Of a DNA stretch of 64,000 bases, positions 35,441 through 47,399 are shown one piece after another. Position 1 is the stretch's first letter, and each line of letters begins with the position of its first letter. Origin of the DNA: Boesenbergia rotunda (Eukaryota > Streptophyta > Magnoliopsida > Zingiberales > Zingiberaceae); contig JAGFNQ010000861.1 of assembly GCA_024364735.1 (NCBI GenBank), positions 42,991 to 106,990 of the forward strand. The letters run 5' to 3'. Under the pieces are notes generated by a model that worked only from the letters and a program-made list of their open reading frames with translations, did not search any database and was not told where the DNA came from. The position numbers and the translations under genes were made by a program.

Positions 35441-35979
35441 GGGTGATAAATGAGCATTAATGTTCCCCAAATGCTGAACTTCATTCAATGATGCGTATAC
35501 AGATTCTGCACAGTGTAGAAGCCCATGCATTTATGAGCTTCAAATAATCAAATCTGGTACATTAATGCCAGCATCCACCTTAGTTAAGGAAGAGGAAGAT
35601 TTAGCATCCGGAGGTACAGATATATAATTTACTATTTTAACAATCGAAAACAAAATTTTAATTAGAAGTTTATCAGTTCAACTATTTATTTTATCAAGCA
35701 AATATGCAGCAGCAAAATGAACTGTTGAAGCTATGGAAAGTTGACATGAAGAAGGATGAACCTTATAAATATGAAGATCTCAGCGTGTCAAACCTGTTGA
35801 GCATTTGGGCAAAAGATGTTTATTTACCAGACTTGAAATCGATCTTAGGACACACAAAGGCTGTAAAGGGTCAAATTGGATGCTTATTTCTAGAAAATAG
35901 CTCAGGTCAAGAGGAAATCAATTACTATCCAGCAGGTGCAACATGGTGATGAGGTTCTCTCTAGTGACTCTGATATACT
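35441..35979 (+). other. Unrecognised stretch with 81-codon open frame
   Basis: A frame at 35704-35949 (MQQQNELLKLWKVDMKKDEP start) encodes a charged peptide with no known motif. It precedes LINE-like sequence and may be part of it. No promoter or intron evidence was seen. Confidence 0.25.
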
Positions 35980-36520
35980 CAAGACCTTGGTCTGTCGTAG
36001 GCGATTTTAAACCAATAGGGCTAGAAATACCATTGTTAAACTTATACCTAAAGTGCCTGCAAACAGACTGAAATGTGTGAAAAGAAGATATCAGATGTAA
36101 TGGTGATCGAGTTTTCTCTGTTAAGTCGGTTTCCTTCAGTGCCAATGAAGTGAAAACTTTTACTCGGTTAGCTCTGAACAAAAAGTTAACACCATTGGTA
36201 CCACCATGTGCCCTTTGTGCACAAATGAAGAGGAATCATCCTGTGTCCACCTTTACCATTGTGGAGATATTGCTAGATACGACATATCTGGCTTGCCTGT
36301 GCAGAATCTGAAGAAATGGTCCTTCAACGCATACTGCTCATATAAGGGAACAAAATTGATTGCGAGATTGCTCTGGCAATTTGGCAGGCTATATGGATTC
36401 TCAGGTCTGATAGAAACAGTCAAGTGTTTGCCGATCATGATCATGAATTGAGTTATTGCCAACCTGGATAGAGAGGAAGGTGAATATCCCACAACGTATC
36501 AGTCAACTATAACCAAGAAA
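35980..36520 (+). pseudogene. Possible LINE reverse-transcriptase tail (zf-RVT) remnant
   Basis: The frame around 36206 contains CPLCTNEEESS followed by HLYHC, matching the C-x2-C ... H-x3-4-C pattern of the zf-RVT domain at the C-terminus of plant LINE polyproteins. Another frame gives AIWQAIWILRSDRNSQVF, resembling the closing IWxxRN motif. Frames are broken and no poly-A tail is seen. Host gene debris is the alternative. Confidence 0.45.
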
Positions 36521-38600
36521 CACTTGTTCTTGGTTGATTTCATGAATAAGTAAAAAACCACCCAAAAGCCAATATTACAAGTCTCTCGTCTCACTTGGTG
36601 CACTTAAACTCCAGGTGGTCTTCTTTTGTTTACCAGGAGTCTTGCTTTTAGCACTTAAACTACTAGCAATCTCGGCTAGCCAAAATTAACTGACTTGACT
36701 AGCCACTCAATCTGACTGACCCAATCAGTTAGCGCAACTCGCCACCAACCTAGTCTTGTTAGTCTACTGATCGTGTTGCTTGATTAGCTCGCCACTTGCC
36801 TAAACCTTGACCGACCTATCTTCCTCTCGAGCTATGATTCACCCAACTTGACCAACCTTCTCAGCTGAATTGAGTTGCTCGCCTAATGACCCATTCGATT
36901 CGCCTATCATATCTAGCCCACCTAGCTTGCATGGCAAACTATGGGCCATTGGCTTGCTAGCCTAAATGACGTGTTTGGCATGACTAGTTTGATCAACCTT
37001 ACCTATCTCACTAGTTTGTCTTTCTTGACCAATTTGACCAACCAATCCAATTGGCACATCCAGTGTACCTTCCCTAATCATCCACGAAGCCCGACCGACC
37101 CAATTGTCATAATCGATCACTTAGCTAACCATTAGTGACCAAAATCAGAGTGACTGACTAAATCAGTCGCTAAATTCTTTTAACGACTGATTAGTGACGG
37201 TTGCAGTATAGACCAAGCAATCCACCCAATGCAGTCAACCTATCCTGCTCGCCCAATTGATTAGCTCATCGATCCCAACTGGCTTGCTCAACCTTCATTC
37301 ATAATTTTTTTTTCCAAGTGAAATGCATTGAGTAGATTGAGTTATTCCTTGAAATAGATTGTTCTTACTCAAATTAGCCATCCAAATATTAAAATTGGAG
37401 CAATATGAGAATAAATCATTCTTATTCCATCTCATTCAATTCCATTCTTATGTATCAAATGCACTCTACTAGTTCAAACTGATTGGCCTAAAATTTTAAA
37501 AAGAATACTTATTTAGCTGCTCATACAAATCTAGGATCACAATTTAAAAAAAAAACAACAACAACAAAAGGCAAGATTTAGATAACTTTATAAAAGATAG
37601 CAGACCTCGAGTCGCCTGAGTGGCCATCCTTTTTCCATTTTTAATATCGACTTGCCTTGTTTTCCCCTCTTTAATAAATCTGGAGGGAAAATAAAATTAA
37701 AGATAAAGTAAAAGAAAACAAAAAAAGAAAAAGGAACCCAAAATAAAAAAAACAACCAAAAAGTAAGGCAAACCGGGATCCCTATTGGATTGTTAGCTTT
37801 ATGTTCGTGTGCGCATGTGGAATTATGGGCACAAAAACTAAAGAAAAAAATGTGCTGACATGCAAATACAACAAGGGTTTCAAAGTTCTCTGTACTGTGC
37901 CTTTTCTTTCAACCTTTTAGCTTTCTTTGGACGATCAAAATGAGAGCAATTCATTTCCAGATACCAAAATAAAGAAGGGGGAAATCATATATAAATAAGT
38001 AAAGGCGACATGACACTGCACTACTGTAATAAGTTTAACCTGAATGCTCTTGTTCCCTTTTAGTTAAAATAAATAACATTCTGGTTGTTATTCAAGTTTT
38101 ATATATTTTCCTCCATAAAACTATTCATCCGTCTGTATTTTTAGTGATTTTCAGATTTTATTCAGCTGAATAGGTACTATACCTCTGCTATGATGCATGT
38201 ACGGCACGAAAACAAGGGATAAAACAGTCATAAACCTAAAAATTAAGAACAATTTGAGTACGCTGCCTAAATAACAAATTAGATATGAAACAACAATCTA
38301 AATTAAGTATAAAAATAAAGCTAATAAATTACTTAATGTGGTTGATCTTGTCTGAAATTGGTGAGAGTTGGACCACCGGTGAGTTATCGCTGAGGTTGAC
38401 CAAGTCGTCATAACCAAGATGAAGAAGAGAGTGAATTGTCTTTTAGGTTGACCAAATCACTTGACTTCAATGAAAAGCCAAGAACATGGAGCTAGAAATG
38501 CAAGAAAGTCTTTGGTCAATGATGTCTGCAAGGTTACTAGATGACAAGAGAAGAGAAATAGAATGTTAGATGGACGGTCGGGGCAGCCATGACTCATCCA
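36521..38600. other. Repeat-derived intergenic sequence
   Basis: 36600-37300 is built of degenerate CTGACTGACC and GACCAACC-type words. 37310-37450 resembles a decayed Tourist-like MITE (AAATGCATT near the left, ATCAAATGCACTCT near the right). 37480-38340 is plain AT-rich sequence. No gene is supported. Confidence 0.35.
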
Positions 38601-39288
38601 CTCTGACGCTCAAATCAGTTATTGACAAGCAATATGTAAAAGATAAACAATACCATATTAATAGAAATAGATGTGTGCACATGTGTCTCTATACCTTGGT
38701 TCGCAGGTGCGGAACTTTTTATAATACAAAAGAGTGAGATGTTACCTCCACGGCTATCAATAGAGATGGTGTGCTTTTGATAGGATGTCATGTCCTGGTA
38801 AAGAGGATTTTCCATCATCATATCAAGGGTCACGCCACTCATGTCTTACACTATAAGAGACCATGGAACCGTACAACATCAATCATGTTGCTCCCCATGC
38901 CATATCGGTCCACATACTATTGAGCAGCTGGATATCTGGGCTGGGAAGGGATGTTGGTATGGAGTGAAAGTGAGTCGAAGCATCCGAATGATAGAGTCGA
39001 TTGCAATCGAGTCACACAGAGAGACTGGCCCGAAAGCGAACAATGAGGGCCTCAAGTCCATAGGGCTCCGGGATGTGGAGAATGGTAAGATCTACGGTGG
39101 AGGCAGTAGGAGAGGAGAGGAGGTAGCCTGTGGCTGAGGCAGTAAAGGAGGAGAGTGGCGGGAGGCGGCTGGGGAGGAGATCCGGCAGTCTAACTGGTCG
39201 GCGAAGATCATGGCGACTACGACAACCCCCGAGGCATTGGGGGCTGCTGCGGAGAAGGAGGCGAAGCTAGAGAAGATGTTGGTTGTAG
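38601..39288. other. Host segment of the solo-LTR cluster
   Basis: Unclassified sequence, probably LTR debris to about 39060, then a purine-rich GAGGAGG stretch leading into the open frame at 39210. Confidence 0.3.
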
Positions 39289-40845
39289 AGGAGTGTAGGA
39301 TCTTAGAGAGCGACAGAGGAGGGGGGGAGGGGTGAATAGCGCTCTTGGCTTTTTCGAAAATCGATCGATAAGAGTTAATATGCAGCAAAAAGAAAAATAA
39401 TAAACACGGCTATCACTTTTCTTTTACTTGGTTCAAAGATTGTGATGACTCCTACTCTAAGCTTGGTAATCGTTGATCACTTATTGTGGACAATCGCTAT
39501 CAGTTCGAAATTATTTCAAAAGTATGAAAGTGAAAATACAATTGCAAACTTAAATATACCGACAACTAGGAGTTTGTAGCTTTAGCGTTGTTGTCGAAGC
39601 GTTGCAGTGTCGTAGAGTAGTTTCTAGCACAGCACACAAGAGCAAAAGTCTTATATAACTGTTGTCAAGCCTCCGGTCGAAAATGCCTTATATAGGTTAT
39701 CCCAAGGGCCTAAATGGCCATACGGGTGCCTCCAACCTAGTGAGGTAGCAATGGCTCGTCGAAACTTGATCCCTCAAGTTTATCCCTTCCCAGGCACTTA
39801 AGCCTTCCCAAGCACTTGGGATGTGACATGGGTCGACCACTCTGTGTGCGCCAACTCAGCCGAACCTGGCTGGGTTTACTGAGTCTCAAGCGCCTGTATC
39901 ACACCCTAGCGCCCAAGACTCCGGGCGCCCGAGACCTTATGGACACCTACCTCTTGGGAGCCTGAACTCCATTCAAGCGCCTAAAGTATGTTTTCTAGCC
40001 TCCAACTTGGTCTTTTTCTATACCCACAAACTTAGCACAGACATAATATATAGAATGTAAATGAGTCTAACAGCTTAGGCAGTCCAGTCATAACCTTAAG
40101 GTTTTGATCGAAATCCTAGGTCAGAGCAACGCCTACTATTTCCTTAACGGGGAACGCGTCCTCACTTACTCCTCTCAGCAAAGTTTTAACTTTTCCCAAC
40201 CTCCGGTTGGATTTTTGCTCAACATCCGATCTTCCCTCAACCCATCTCGACTCCTGTCCATTGTCCTCGATCAACTAAGACTTCTACCCAATCCTCCAGA
40301 CCAGGATTTCATGTCCAACCCTCGGCCAGATTATAGTGCCGAATCCACACGACCAGGACTTTTTTGCCCAATCTACATGACCAGGACTTAGTGGCCAACC
40401 CTTGGCTAGGTCTTAGTGCTCAATCCTCAAAACTAGGTCTTCGTTGCCCAACCAACACAGCCAAGACTTAGTGCCTAATCCTCCAAATCAGGACTTAGTG
40501 CATAGATCAACTAGGACTTTCCTACACACGCAAAACAACATGCTAGATCATAAGTAGTACTTAAGTTTGAACCCTTTATCAATATCAAAACAAGGTTCGA
40601 TTAATGCTTCCGGTACCAACAAGGAGAAAAGTGCCAGTCGAAGGAAGAGGACAAGGAGCTTGATGGCAATGGATTTGCCGACATGGGAGGGCACTGGCAT
40701 TAAAGGGTTGTTCACTGCAACAAGAAGGGATGGCAGGGGACATGCGTGTGCCAAGGGGAGAGCAAGTGGACGACAACGACAAGAGGATCCTGTCGGTGTG
40801 CCCAACGTTATCCCATTGGTGGCAGAAGTAGAAACGAAGGGATAA
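39210..40845 (+). pseudogene. Small open frame split by a solo LTR (unknown product)
   Basis: The ATG at 39210 opens MATTTTPEALGAAAEKEAK, which runs to the TSD at 39289-39293. Removing the LTR at 39294-40621 and one AGGAG copy rejoins the frame at 40627 (KSASRRKRTRS) and extends it to TAA at 40843-40845, about 100 codons. I recognise no domain; it is rich in Lys, Arg, Glu and Gly. The continuity of the frame across the empty site is suggestive, but GC- and purine-rich DNA can give such frames by chance. Confidence 0.3.
39294..40621 (-). mobile_element. Solo LTR (family A), minus strand, TSD AGGAG
   Basis: Plus-strand ends TGTAGGATC and GGTACCAACA. The reverse complement (TGTTGGTACCGGAAGC, then AACCTTGTTTTGATATTG) follows the start of the LTR at 9538. 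AGGAG flanks it at 39289-39293 and 40622-40626. 1328 bp. It holds a degraded hairpin array at about 40180-40520 (CCAACCTCCGGTTGG, CCAATCCTCCAGACCAGG). Confidence 0.9.
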
Positions 40846-41039
40846 GAGGTGACCCTATGAGGAAGGGGTACGATCAAGTGGCGACGACTGGACACGTCAA
40901 TGGAGAAGAAGGTGGTGGCATGCACTTGTTAACGGAGATCATAGTTAGTAGGTAGAGAGGAGGAGAGGGAGGTGTCGGCGTCGTGAGGCATCACCATGAG
41001 GAGAAAAGATAAAGGGGCGTCTCCGGTCTTAGCGAGAAG
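40622..41039 (+). other. Host segment between two solo LTRs
   Basis: GC-richer, purine-rich sequence that continues the region left of 39294 and is contiguous with 42552 onward once the LTRs are removed. Apart from the split frame (39210-40845), no gene is recognised. Confidence 0.35.
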
Positions 41040-41164
41040 TGTTGGTGCAATCTTCATTAGGTCAGGGTTGACCTAGTTTGACTAGGCTCAAGTGAGCTTG
41101 AGTTTTCATATATGACAATGATGTTTGAAGATTGTGTGAGTCAAGTGGGTCAAGGGTGACTAGA

Positions 41165-41570
41165 GATTTGACTGGGAAAAGTCCTAGTGGGACTAAACAT
41201 ACCTAGTGGGACTAGGTGAAGTCCAGGTGAATTGGGGAGATCACACGCTGGCATGGAAAAGTCCTAGCGGGACTAGGCACACCTAGTGGGACTAGGTGAA
41301 ATCCAAGTGGATTGGGGAGATCGTACATTGGCACGGGAAAAGTCCTAGTGGAACTAGGTGAAGTCCAGGTGAATCGGAGAGATCGCACGCTGGCACGGGA
41401 AAAGTCCTAGTGGGACTAGATGAAGTCCAGGTGGATCAGGGAGATCGCACGCTGGCACGGAAAAAGTCCTAGTAGGACTAGGCACACTTAGTGGGACTAA
41501 GTGAAGTCCATGTGGATCGGGGAGATCGCACGTTGGCAAGGTGGAAGTCTACCGAGAGACTAGACCTAAC
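41165..41570. repeat. CCTAGTGGGACTAGG hairpin array
   Basis: Units of about 60-110 bases carry CCTAGTGGGACTAGG (6-bp arms, GGG loop), with variants such as CCTAGCGGGACTAGG and CTTAGTGGGACTAAG; the last has both arms changed together. Confidence 0.85.
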
Positions 41571-41749
41571 TCGAGGGTTAGACAAACCTGGTTGGGAACT
41601 AGGTTAAGTCCTAGTTGAGTTCTAGGCAAGGGAAAATCCAAGTCGGTCAAAGTATTGATCGGATACTTGGCGAGTAAGTCCTAACAGGTCACGGTTGACC
41701 AAGGTTAGGCAAGGAAACCCTAGACTTGTGCACACAAGTTAGGGTCGAG

Positions 41750-42110
41750 GTCAATCGATTGAGTAATCGATTGATGTTAGTTTCTTGAAACATAAGTCTT
41801 CTTAATCGATTGAGAGATCGATTAAGGAGGGAATGAATCGATTGGGAGAATTGGGTTGCGAGAACAGAAACAGTCTAAATTGATTGGGCAATCGATTCAA
41901 CCTCCTCTTAATCGATTGAGAGGATGGTAATCGATTGGTCAATCGATTACAGTAGAATTACGCGAGGCACAGAATGGTACTGAATCGATTCAATAATCGA
42001 TTAAGATCGTCTTAATCGATTGGCTAGTCGATTAAACTTCAAAAAATAGCTGTTGAACGGATAAGTCTAACTTGATAATCGATTAGATGATCGATTAAGG
42101 GAACCCTAGG
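41750..42110. repeat. AATCGATT array upstream of LTR TATA box
   Basis: At least a dozen ATCGATT words, many paired as AATCGATTGxxxAATCGATT. AATCGATT is its own reverse complement. The array ends just before the TATATAGGG box of LTR D. Confidence 0.85.
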
Positions 42111-42551
42111 TCACGGGTATATAGGGTTTTCACGCAAGTTGAAGCGGCACTTCTTCCGCACTTCTTCTCCTTCCATCGCTATTTCAAGAGAAGTTTTAGA
42201 GCTTGGTGCTGCTGTATCTCCAAGGTTCTAGAGGTGATTCCAAGCTAGAAGAAAGCAAGAAAAGAGAAGAGAGCTTATTTGTTTAAATCTTGTAAGATTT
42301 CCATTGTATTTGCATTTTCTTGAGTGTTTCTTCTTGGAAGCTTATAAGAGGTTTCTCTACCTCAAGAAGAGATTTTTCATAGTGTATGAGAGAGTGAGGA
42401 AGAGCGGATCCTTGGATTAGTCACCTCAAGGAGGTGGATACCAAGTAAATCGAGGTATTAGCATTGCTCAAATCTTCCGCAGCGACAAATCTTCATTGAG
42501 CAAAGATCCGAGCTAATAACTCCCCCTCTAGCTCGCCCACCGGTCCTAACA

Positions 42552-42718
42552 AGAAGGAGAGGGAGGAGGCACGATTAGCGATGAAGGCGACTGGTGGCTG
42601 GGGGTTCAATTGTGTGGACAGCGTGAGGTGTGAGGGAGAGGAAGCAACGTCTGTCGCATGTCGTGAGTGGGAGAAAGAAATGGAGATCTTCTTCCCTTTC
42701 CTTAGGCGAAGGAAACCC

Positions 42719-42752
<34 letters not shown>

Positions 42753-42779
42753 GCCCTCCTCTCCACATGGCTCAATCTC
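42552..42779. other. Host segment with (GA)n microsatellite
   Basis: Continuation of the purine-rich host sequence after LTR D. A pure AG dinucleotide run occupies about 42720-42750. No gene is recognised. Confidence 0.6.
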
Positions 42780-43844
42780 TAACCCACATCATTACTGTTA
42801 TATTTGAGAGATATCCTAAGACAATCGTCTTAGATATTGTATTATTTATTAGATAAATAAATTCATTATTTGATTGTGCATTCTCTATGTATATGATATT
42901 GATCTTAAATTCAATTAATGAAGTTCACAATACGATGGATAGTTTGAGAGAAATTGTGATTGGATCACAATTAGTGAAAATCTCTACATGTGTAATTGTA
43001 TACATATTGAAATATTTCTTAGTCGATGAATATGAGATTGAACATCATCATTCCATAAAACAAGCATATGTTATGCTTCCTGATTTAACCAAGCAATTGG
43101 TCCTCACTGGCTGAAGACATTGGGCTGTTAAGAGTTAATATATGAATGTTGGTTAAAGATAACTCATTCATTGGATGTGACTTGCCGTGAGACTTCATGT
43201 GGTTCTGTACATGTCGATGAAAATCGCATTGCGGCTCAAGTATAAGTTTCTTTGACTTGAGGTATTCAAGTCATCTTGGTCATTGAGACTTATACTTTGA
43301 TATCTTAAGCAAGCATCTCCTCGAAGGTGTAGCCCCGGGATAATTGGGTATAAGTTGAGATTCCCGAAGGTCTTTGAATAACTCATAGAGGATTCACCAC
43401 TGCTTTTATAAGGAGACGTATAACCTATGGACTCTTGTCAGGATTATTACACATAAGTCTTTGGCCAAATCATTACACGTCAAGAGGATGATCTTCTTGG
43501 ACACATGTTTAAGTAATTTGAATTCGCGAGATAAGGAATTACTACTCAGGTTAGGTGCAACATAGTCAACCTAGTGGGGGCTGACACATAGACCAAGTCT
43601 TGAACCAAGTGGTATAAAATGAGTCAAAGAAATAGACGCATGAATAACTATAACTGTTGAAAGGTTCAGAAGTAGTTCTAGAATTAACTATGATTTTTCG
43701 ATTAATTAGGGATCATGATGTACTATTAGGTGTCCACTTATAATCAATTCAAAATTAAAGGTTAATTATGAATGATCAACATAAACGGAAACCTATTGGG
43801 TCACACACACTACAAGTATATTTGAAAGACTTAAAACAAGTTTG
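42780..43844. repeat. Decayed LTR-type dispersed repeat, later interrupted twice
   Basis: The sequence with CTTGGTCATTGAGACTTATAC, GTGTAGCCCCGGGATAATTG and TTTATAAGGAGACGTATA resembles a common plant LTR-type repeat. Its continuation is found at 44778-44944 and 47174-47280 after removal of two solo LTRs. No termini were identified. Confidence 0.4.
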
Positions 43845-44772
43845 TGTAAGTATCTCGAGATAGTTTTATTGAGGTTAACCAAGTTAAGTTAGGTCTTGTT
43901 AGGTTTTGCTGCCTTATGTCTAAGTGTATTGGAACTTAGGAGCATAAGAAGTCGAGTGTAAGACGCGGCGAGGAGAAAAAGTGCACGGGAAGGGAGCCAA
44001 CAAGCTCAGTGTATCCGAGGGACGAAAAGCTGTCGAAGAATACACCGGTGGAGTGAGTAGGATGGCGTAATGTCTAAGGGACGAGAAGCTGGAGAGGAAG
44101 ACTACTTGAGAAGAAGGTCAGAAGTTCGGTTCGAGTGAGCTCAACTTTAGACCATCAGAAATCACCTTAAAATGCCAAAAGGATGGTTAATCGAAGGTTG
44201 ACCAGTGTTGGGGTGTCCGGATCTATAGGGCACCTAGAGATGGTGGCACCCGTATGAACATGGACACTTGGAATCTTGAGCACCCAAGCTGTCTAGGGTG
44301 CCTGAAGTTGATACGGTCGCTCAAGATCGTCTGAGTTATCTAGAAAGAGTCATTTTCACTATCGTTGCAACGCGGATAAGAGTTAATCCAACTCAGGTAC
44401 CCCCATTGAACACATGTGCCTGGGATGTGCCACGTCAACAATGGATAAGCTTTTTAGACTCTATAAATAGAGCCTTCAACTCAAAATTAAATATCAATCA
44501 ATTGTATTAGCTTTCTAATTCTGTGCTAAACATTGTGCTTTCAATTGCTTGTAAGAGGTTACTCCGCCTACTTTAAAGGAGTCATTTACTGGAGTTTTCA
44601 ACGTCTTAGATTAGCAACCACCCAGGTTGTAAATTAAGTAAATTTGGAGTCCCTTCTTACTTGCCCATTTGCATGTTACTTATGTTCAATTAATAGTGTG
44701 AAAGCAAGAGATTGTGTTATATTTCTTATCAGGGCTATTCACACCCTCTAGTTGGCCAGACACGACTCCATA
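43845..44772 (+). mobile_element. Solo LTR of the copia (copy 2-like) family, TSD GTTTG
   Basis: TGTAAGTATCTCG to a mutated CCATA end, 928 bp, flanked by GTTTG (43840-43844 and 44773-44777). Its body follows the LTR at 26407 (CTTAGGAGCATAAGAAGTCG, TCCGAGGGACGA) and has TATAAATAGAG near 44462. Confidence 0.88.
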
Positions 44773-45958
44773 GTTTGAGAATTGGATTCTTTAATTGCGC
44801 GAGACTAAGTCTGATAGAACTAGATAAGGAGTAAATATGGAAGATATTTGTTGGATGGAAGTAATGATAGGGCACGCCTATTGTAGCAAGTTATATTCAT
44901 TATGATTTAATAATAAACCAAAAATGATTTGATTTAGTCATGAACCAAGTGTTGGAACTTGGATGGCTAGAGAGAGGGGGTGAATATAGTCAGACACTTC
45001 AATTTTAGTACTTATCGAAATTTCTGCGACTCAAAGGTTTAGTAGCACAGCGGAAGCAATAAAGTAGAGTATGTAGTAAACTAAACCCTAAGTTAATCAC
45101 AAGAACAAGAACGCTAACAAGAGAATTTACAAGGTTCAGGGATAACTTGCCCCTACTCCTTGGCGTGCCCGTAAGGTGGGCGATCCCTTGATCGTCGGCA
45201 GATCAAGCCCCGGAAAAACCGGATAATAAGCAACCTCCTTCTCGGTGGAGTGACCTCTCCACAGCGTTTCAACAAGGATAAAGTTTTAAGCACAATGAAA
45301 CAAAAGAAGGATCTTACAGAGCACTTAGGACAGCAAGAACTCAGACAAACTTCTCCCGAGCTCCACTCAGCGCAGATCTCACGCAAGAATCCCCTTCTTC
45401 GTGTCTTCTCGCTGATGGACTCACCAAGCTTTCTGACTCTTCTTCCCAATGCTCAAGTAACAGATGGTTGCTTCAAAGATCGCAGTTGCTTGCTCAAGAT
45501 GATGGAACAATAGATCGCACAAGCAAAAGTGTGGAGAATTGATCGCGCGTCTGCAGTATAACAATTAGAGTAAGAGTTGTGGAGACTTGTTCGCCACCAA
45601 GCGCTTAAGTCTCTTCCACTCAGCTCCAAGTCACCACCTCACTGCAGCGTCCAGCTGCTCACCTGCAACACCCAGCTACCATTGAGCTCTTCCTGGACTC
45701 CCTGAGCTTCCCTCAGCCAAGCTCCAGTCAGCAGCTCCAGCCGTTGCAACCTGAGATGGCAAATGGACAAACCTGCTCCAAGGAAAGGCCTCCATTGACT
45801 CTCCTTGAGTGTTTGAATTCATCTGTGTCACCTGCAATCTTAATCAGAGCATTAGCACAACAAATCATACAGAGAATCATGTATCAGAGATTAAGCGCAG
45901 AGATAGCAGTTGTGTTCAGACACGATCAGAGCGTCTGACAGCACAATTTGAATTAAAG

Positions 45959-46592
45959 TAATCGATCACCGGACCGATCAGAGAGCCTCCTGATCGGTCA
46001 CCAGACCGATCAGGGTGGGTTCAGACCGATCGGGCTCTATCATGATCGGTCCCCAACGCTCAATCAGAAATCGTGATTTCTCTGGGACTCTCCTGGACCG
46101 ATCACCAGACCAATCCCAGGTTGTGGATCGATCACCAGACCGATCCACCCCTTTGTCGGGCGATTTCTGAGCTTCGCAGTCCAACCCTCCTGATCGGTCA
46201 CCAGACCGATCAGGCCAAGCTCAGACCGATCAGGCTCCGTCCTGATCGATCATAGTGAGGAACTCGCGATGCTTGATCGTTCACCAGAATGGTCCGAACA
46301 GTGTTCCTGATCGGTCACCAAACCGATCAGGAGCAGATCAGTAAGGTTCCCAAAAACCTACTAGATGCTCCCTGATCGGTCACCGGACCGATCAGGAGCA
46401 GAGCAGCAGGGGAACTCAACCCACTTGTGGGCTCCCTGATCGGTCACCAGACCGATCAGGAGCTGAGCAGTGAGTGAAACACATACTCCCTGATCGGTCA
46501 CCAGACCAATGAGTCATCGCTGGATCGGTCACCAGACCGATCCATGAAGGAGCACCGTGCCAACCTCCCTGATCGGTCGCCAGACCGATCCA
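45959..46592. repeat. GATCGGTC-ACCA-GACCGATC hairpin array, second copy
   Basis: About ten units as in 11375-11993, in the same LTR position. Unit number and spacing differ: the ~180-bp duplication of the first copy is absent. Confidence 0.9.
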
Positions 46593-46600
46593 GGAGCTCC

Positions 46601-47090
46601 AACCTAGCCCTTCAAGCTAGGGTTTCACCCAACCTAGCCCTCCAAGCTAGGACCTGATCCTCCAAGCCAGGATTTCATCCAACCTAGCCCTCCAAGCTAG
46701 GACCTGGCCCTCCAAGCCGGGATTTCATCAACCTAGCCCTCCAGGCTAGGACTTTTCACTTAACCCTCCAAGTTGGGACTTTTCACCTAACCCTCCAAGT
46801 TAGGACTTTTCACCTAGCCCTCCAAGCTAGGACTTTTCACCCAACCCTCCAAGTTAGGATTTTTCCACACCTAGCCCTCCAAGATAGGATTTTTCACACC
46901 TAACCCTCCAGGTTAGGACTTTTCCACACTTAGCCCTCCAAGCTAGGATTTTCTCACACCTAACCCTCCAGGTTAGGACTTTTCCACACCTAGCCCTCCA
47001 GGTTAGGATTTTTCACACCTAACCCTCCAAGTTAGGACTTTTCATCAAACCTAGTCCCACTAGGTATGCCTAGTCCACGACCAGGACTTA
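46601..47090. repeat. CCTAGC-CCTCCAA-GCTAGG hairpin array, second copy
   Basis: At least twelve units alternate between CCTAGC/GCTAGG and CCTAAC/GTTAGG arms around a CCTCCAA or CCTCCAG loop, separated by ACTTTTCACA. It closes with CCTAGTCCCACTAGG. Confidence 0.9.
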
Positions 47091-47280
47091 ATCATAATTA
47101 TAATCATCAACCTAAACTAAAATCGATGTTAACACCAAAACAACAATCAGGGTCAGACTGCATCAACACCAAGATGGTTTGAATTTGAATCAAACTTAAT
47201 GGTAATGGATTGGGTTGTAGTTGGGCTATTAGGTTTGGGAGATGACTTGTTCCTAAGTCATTGAAGAGGTGTATAAATAT

Positions 47281-47399
47281 ACTGTAGGATCGATGCACAT
47301 GAAAGAGGGGGTAAGGGGGGGTGAATCACATGTATTTTAAAACTTTCTTTTTCAATTTTTTTTTAAAATAAGTGCGTAGCGGAAACAAATTAAACCAAG
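47281..47399 (-). mobile_element. LTR 3' end fragment, minus strand
   Basis: TGTAGGATCGATGCACATGA, then GGGGGGTGAATCAC and AAGTGCGTAGCGGAAACA, has the layout of a minus-strand LTR 3' end. It is cut by the TRIM at 47400. Confidence 0.45.

Larger units (their letters stand above)
41040..42551 (+). mobile_element. Solo LTR (family D), TSD AGAAG
   Basis: TGTTGGTGCAATC to CCGGTCCTAACA, 1512 bp, flanked by AGAAG (41035-41039 and 42552-42556). It contains two hairpin arrays, a TATATAGGG box near 42117 and the usual CTCCCCCTCTAGC run near the 3' end. Confidence 0.92.
44950..47168 (-). mobile_element. Solo LTR (family C), minus strand, intact, TSD CCAAG
   Basis: TGTTGGAACTTGG to GCATCAACA, 2219 bp, flanked by CCAAG (44945-44949 and 47169-47173). 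It is the uninterrupted counterpart of the element at 5220-12695 and contains both hairpin arrays. No primer site, polypurine tract or coding region is present. Confidence 0.93.
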
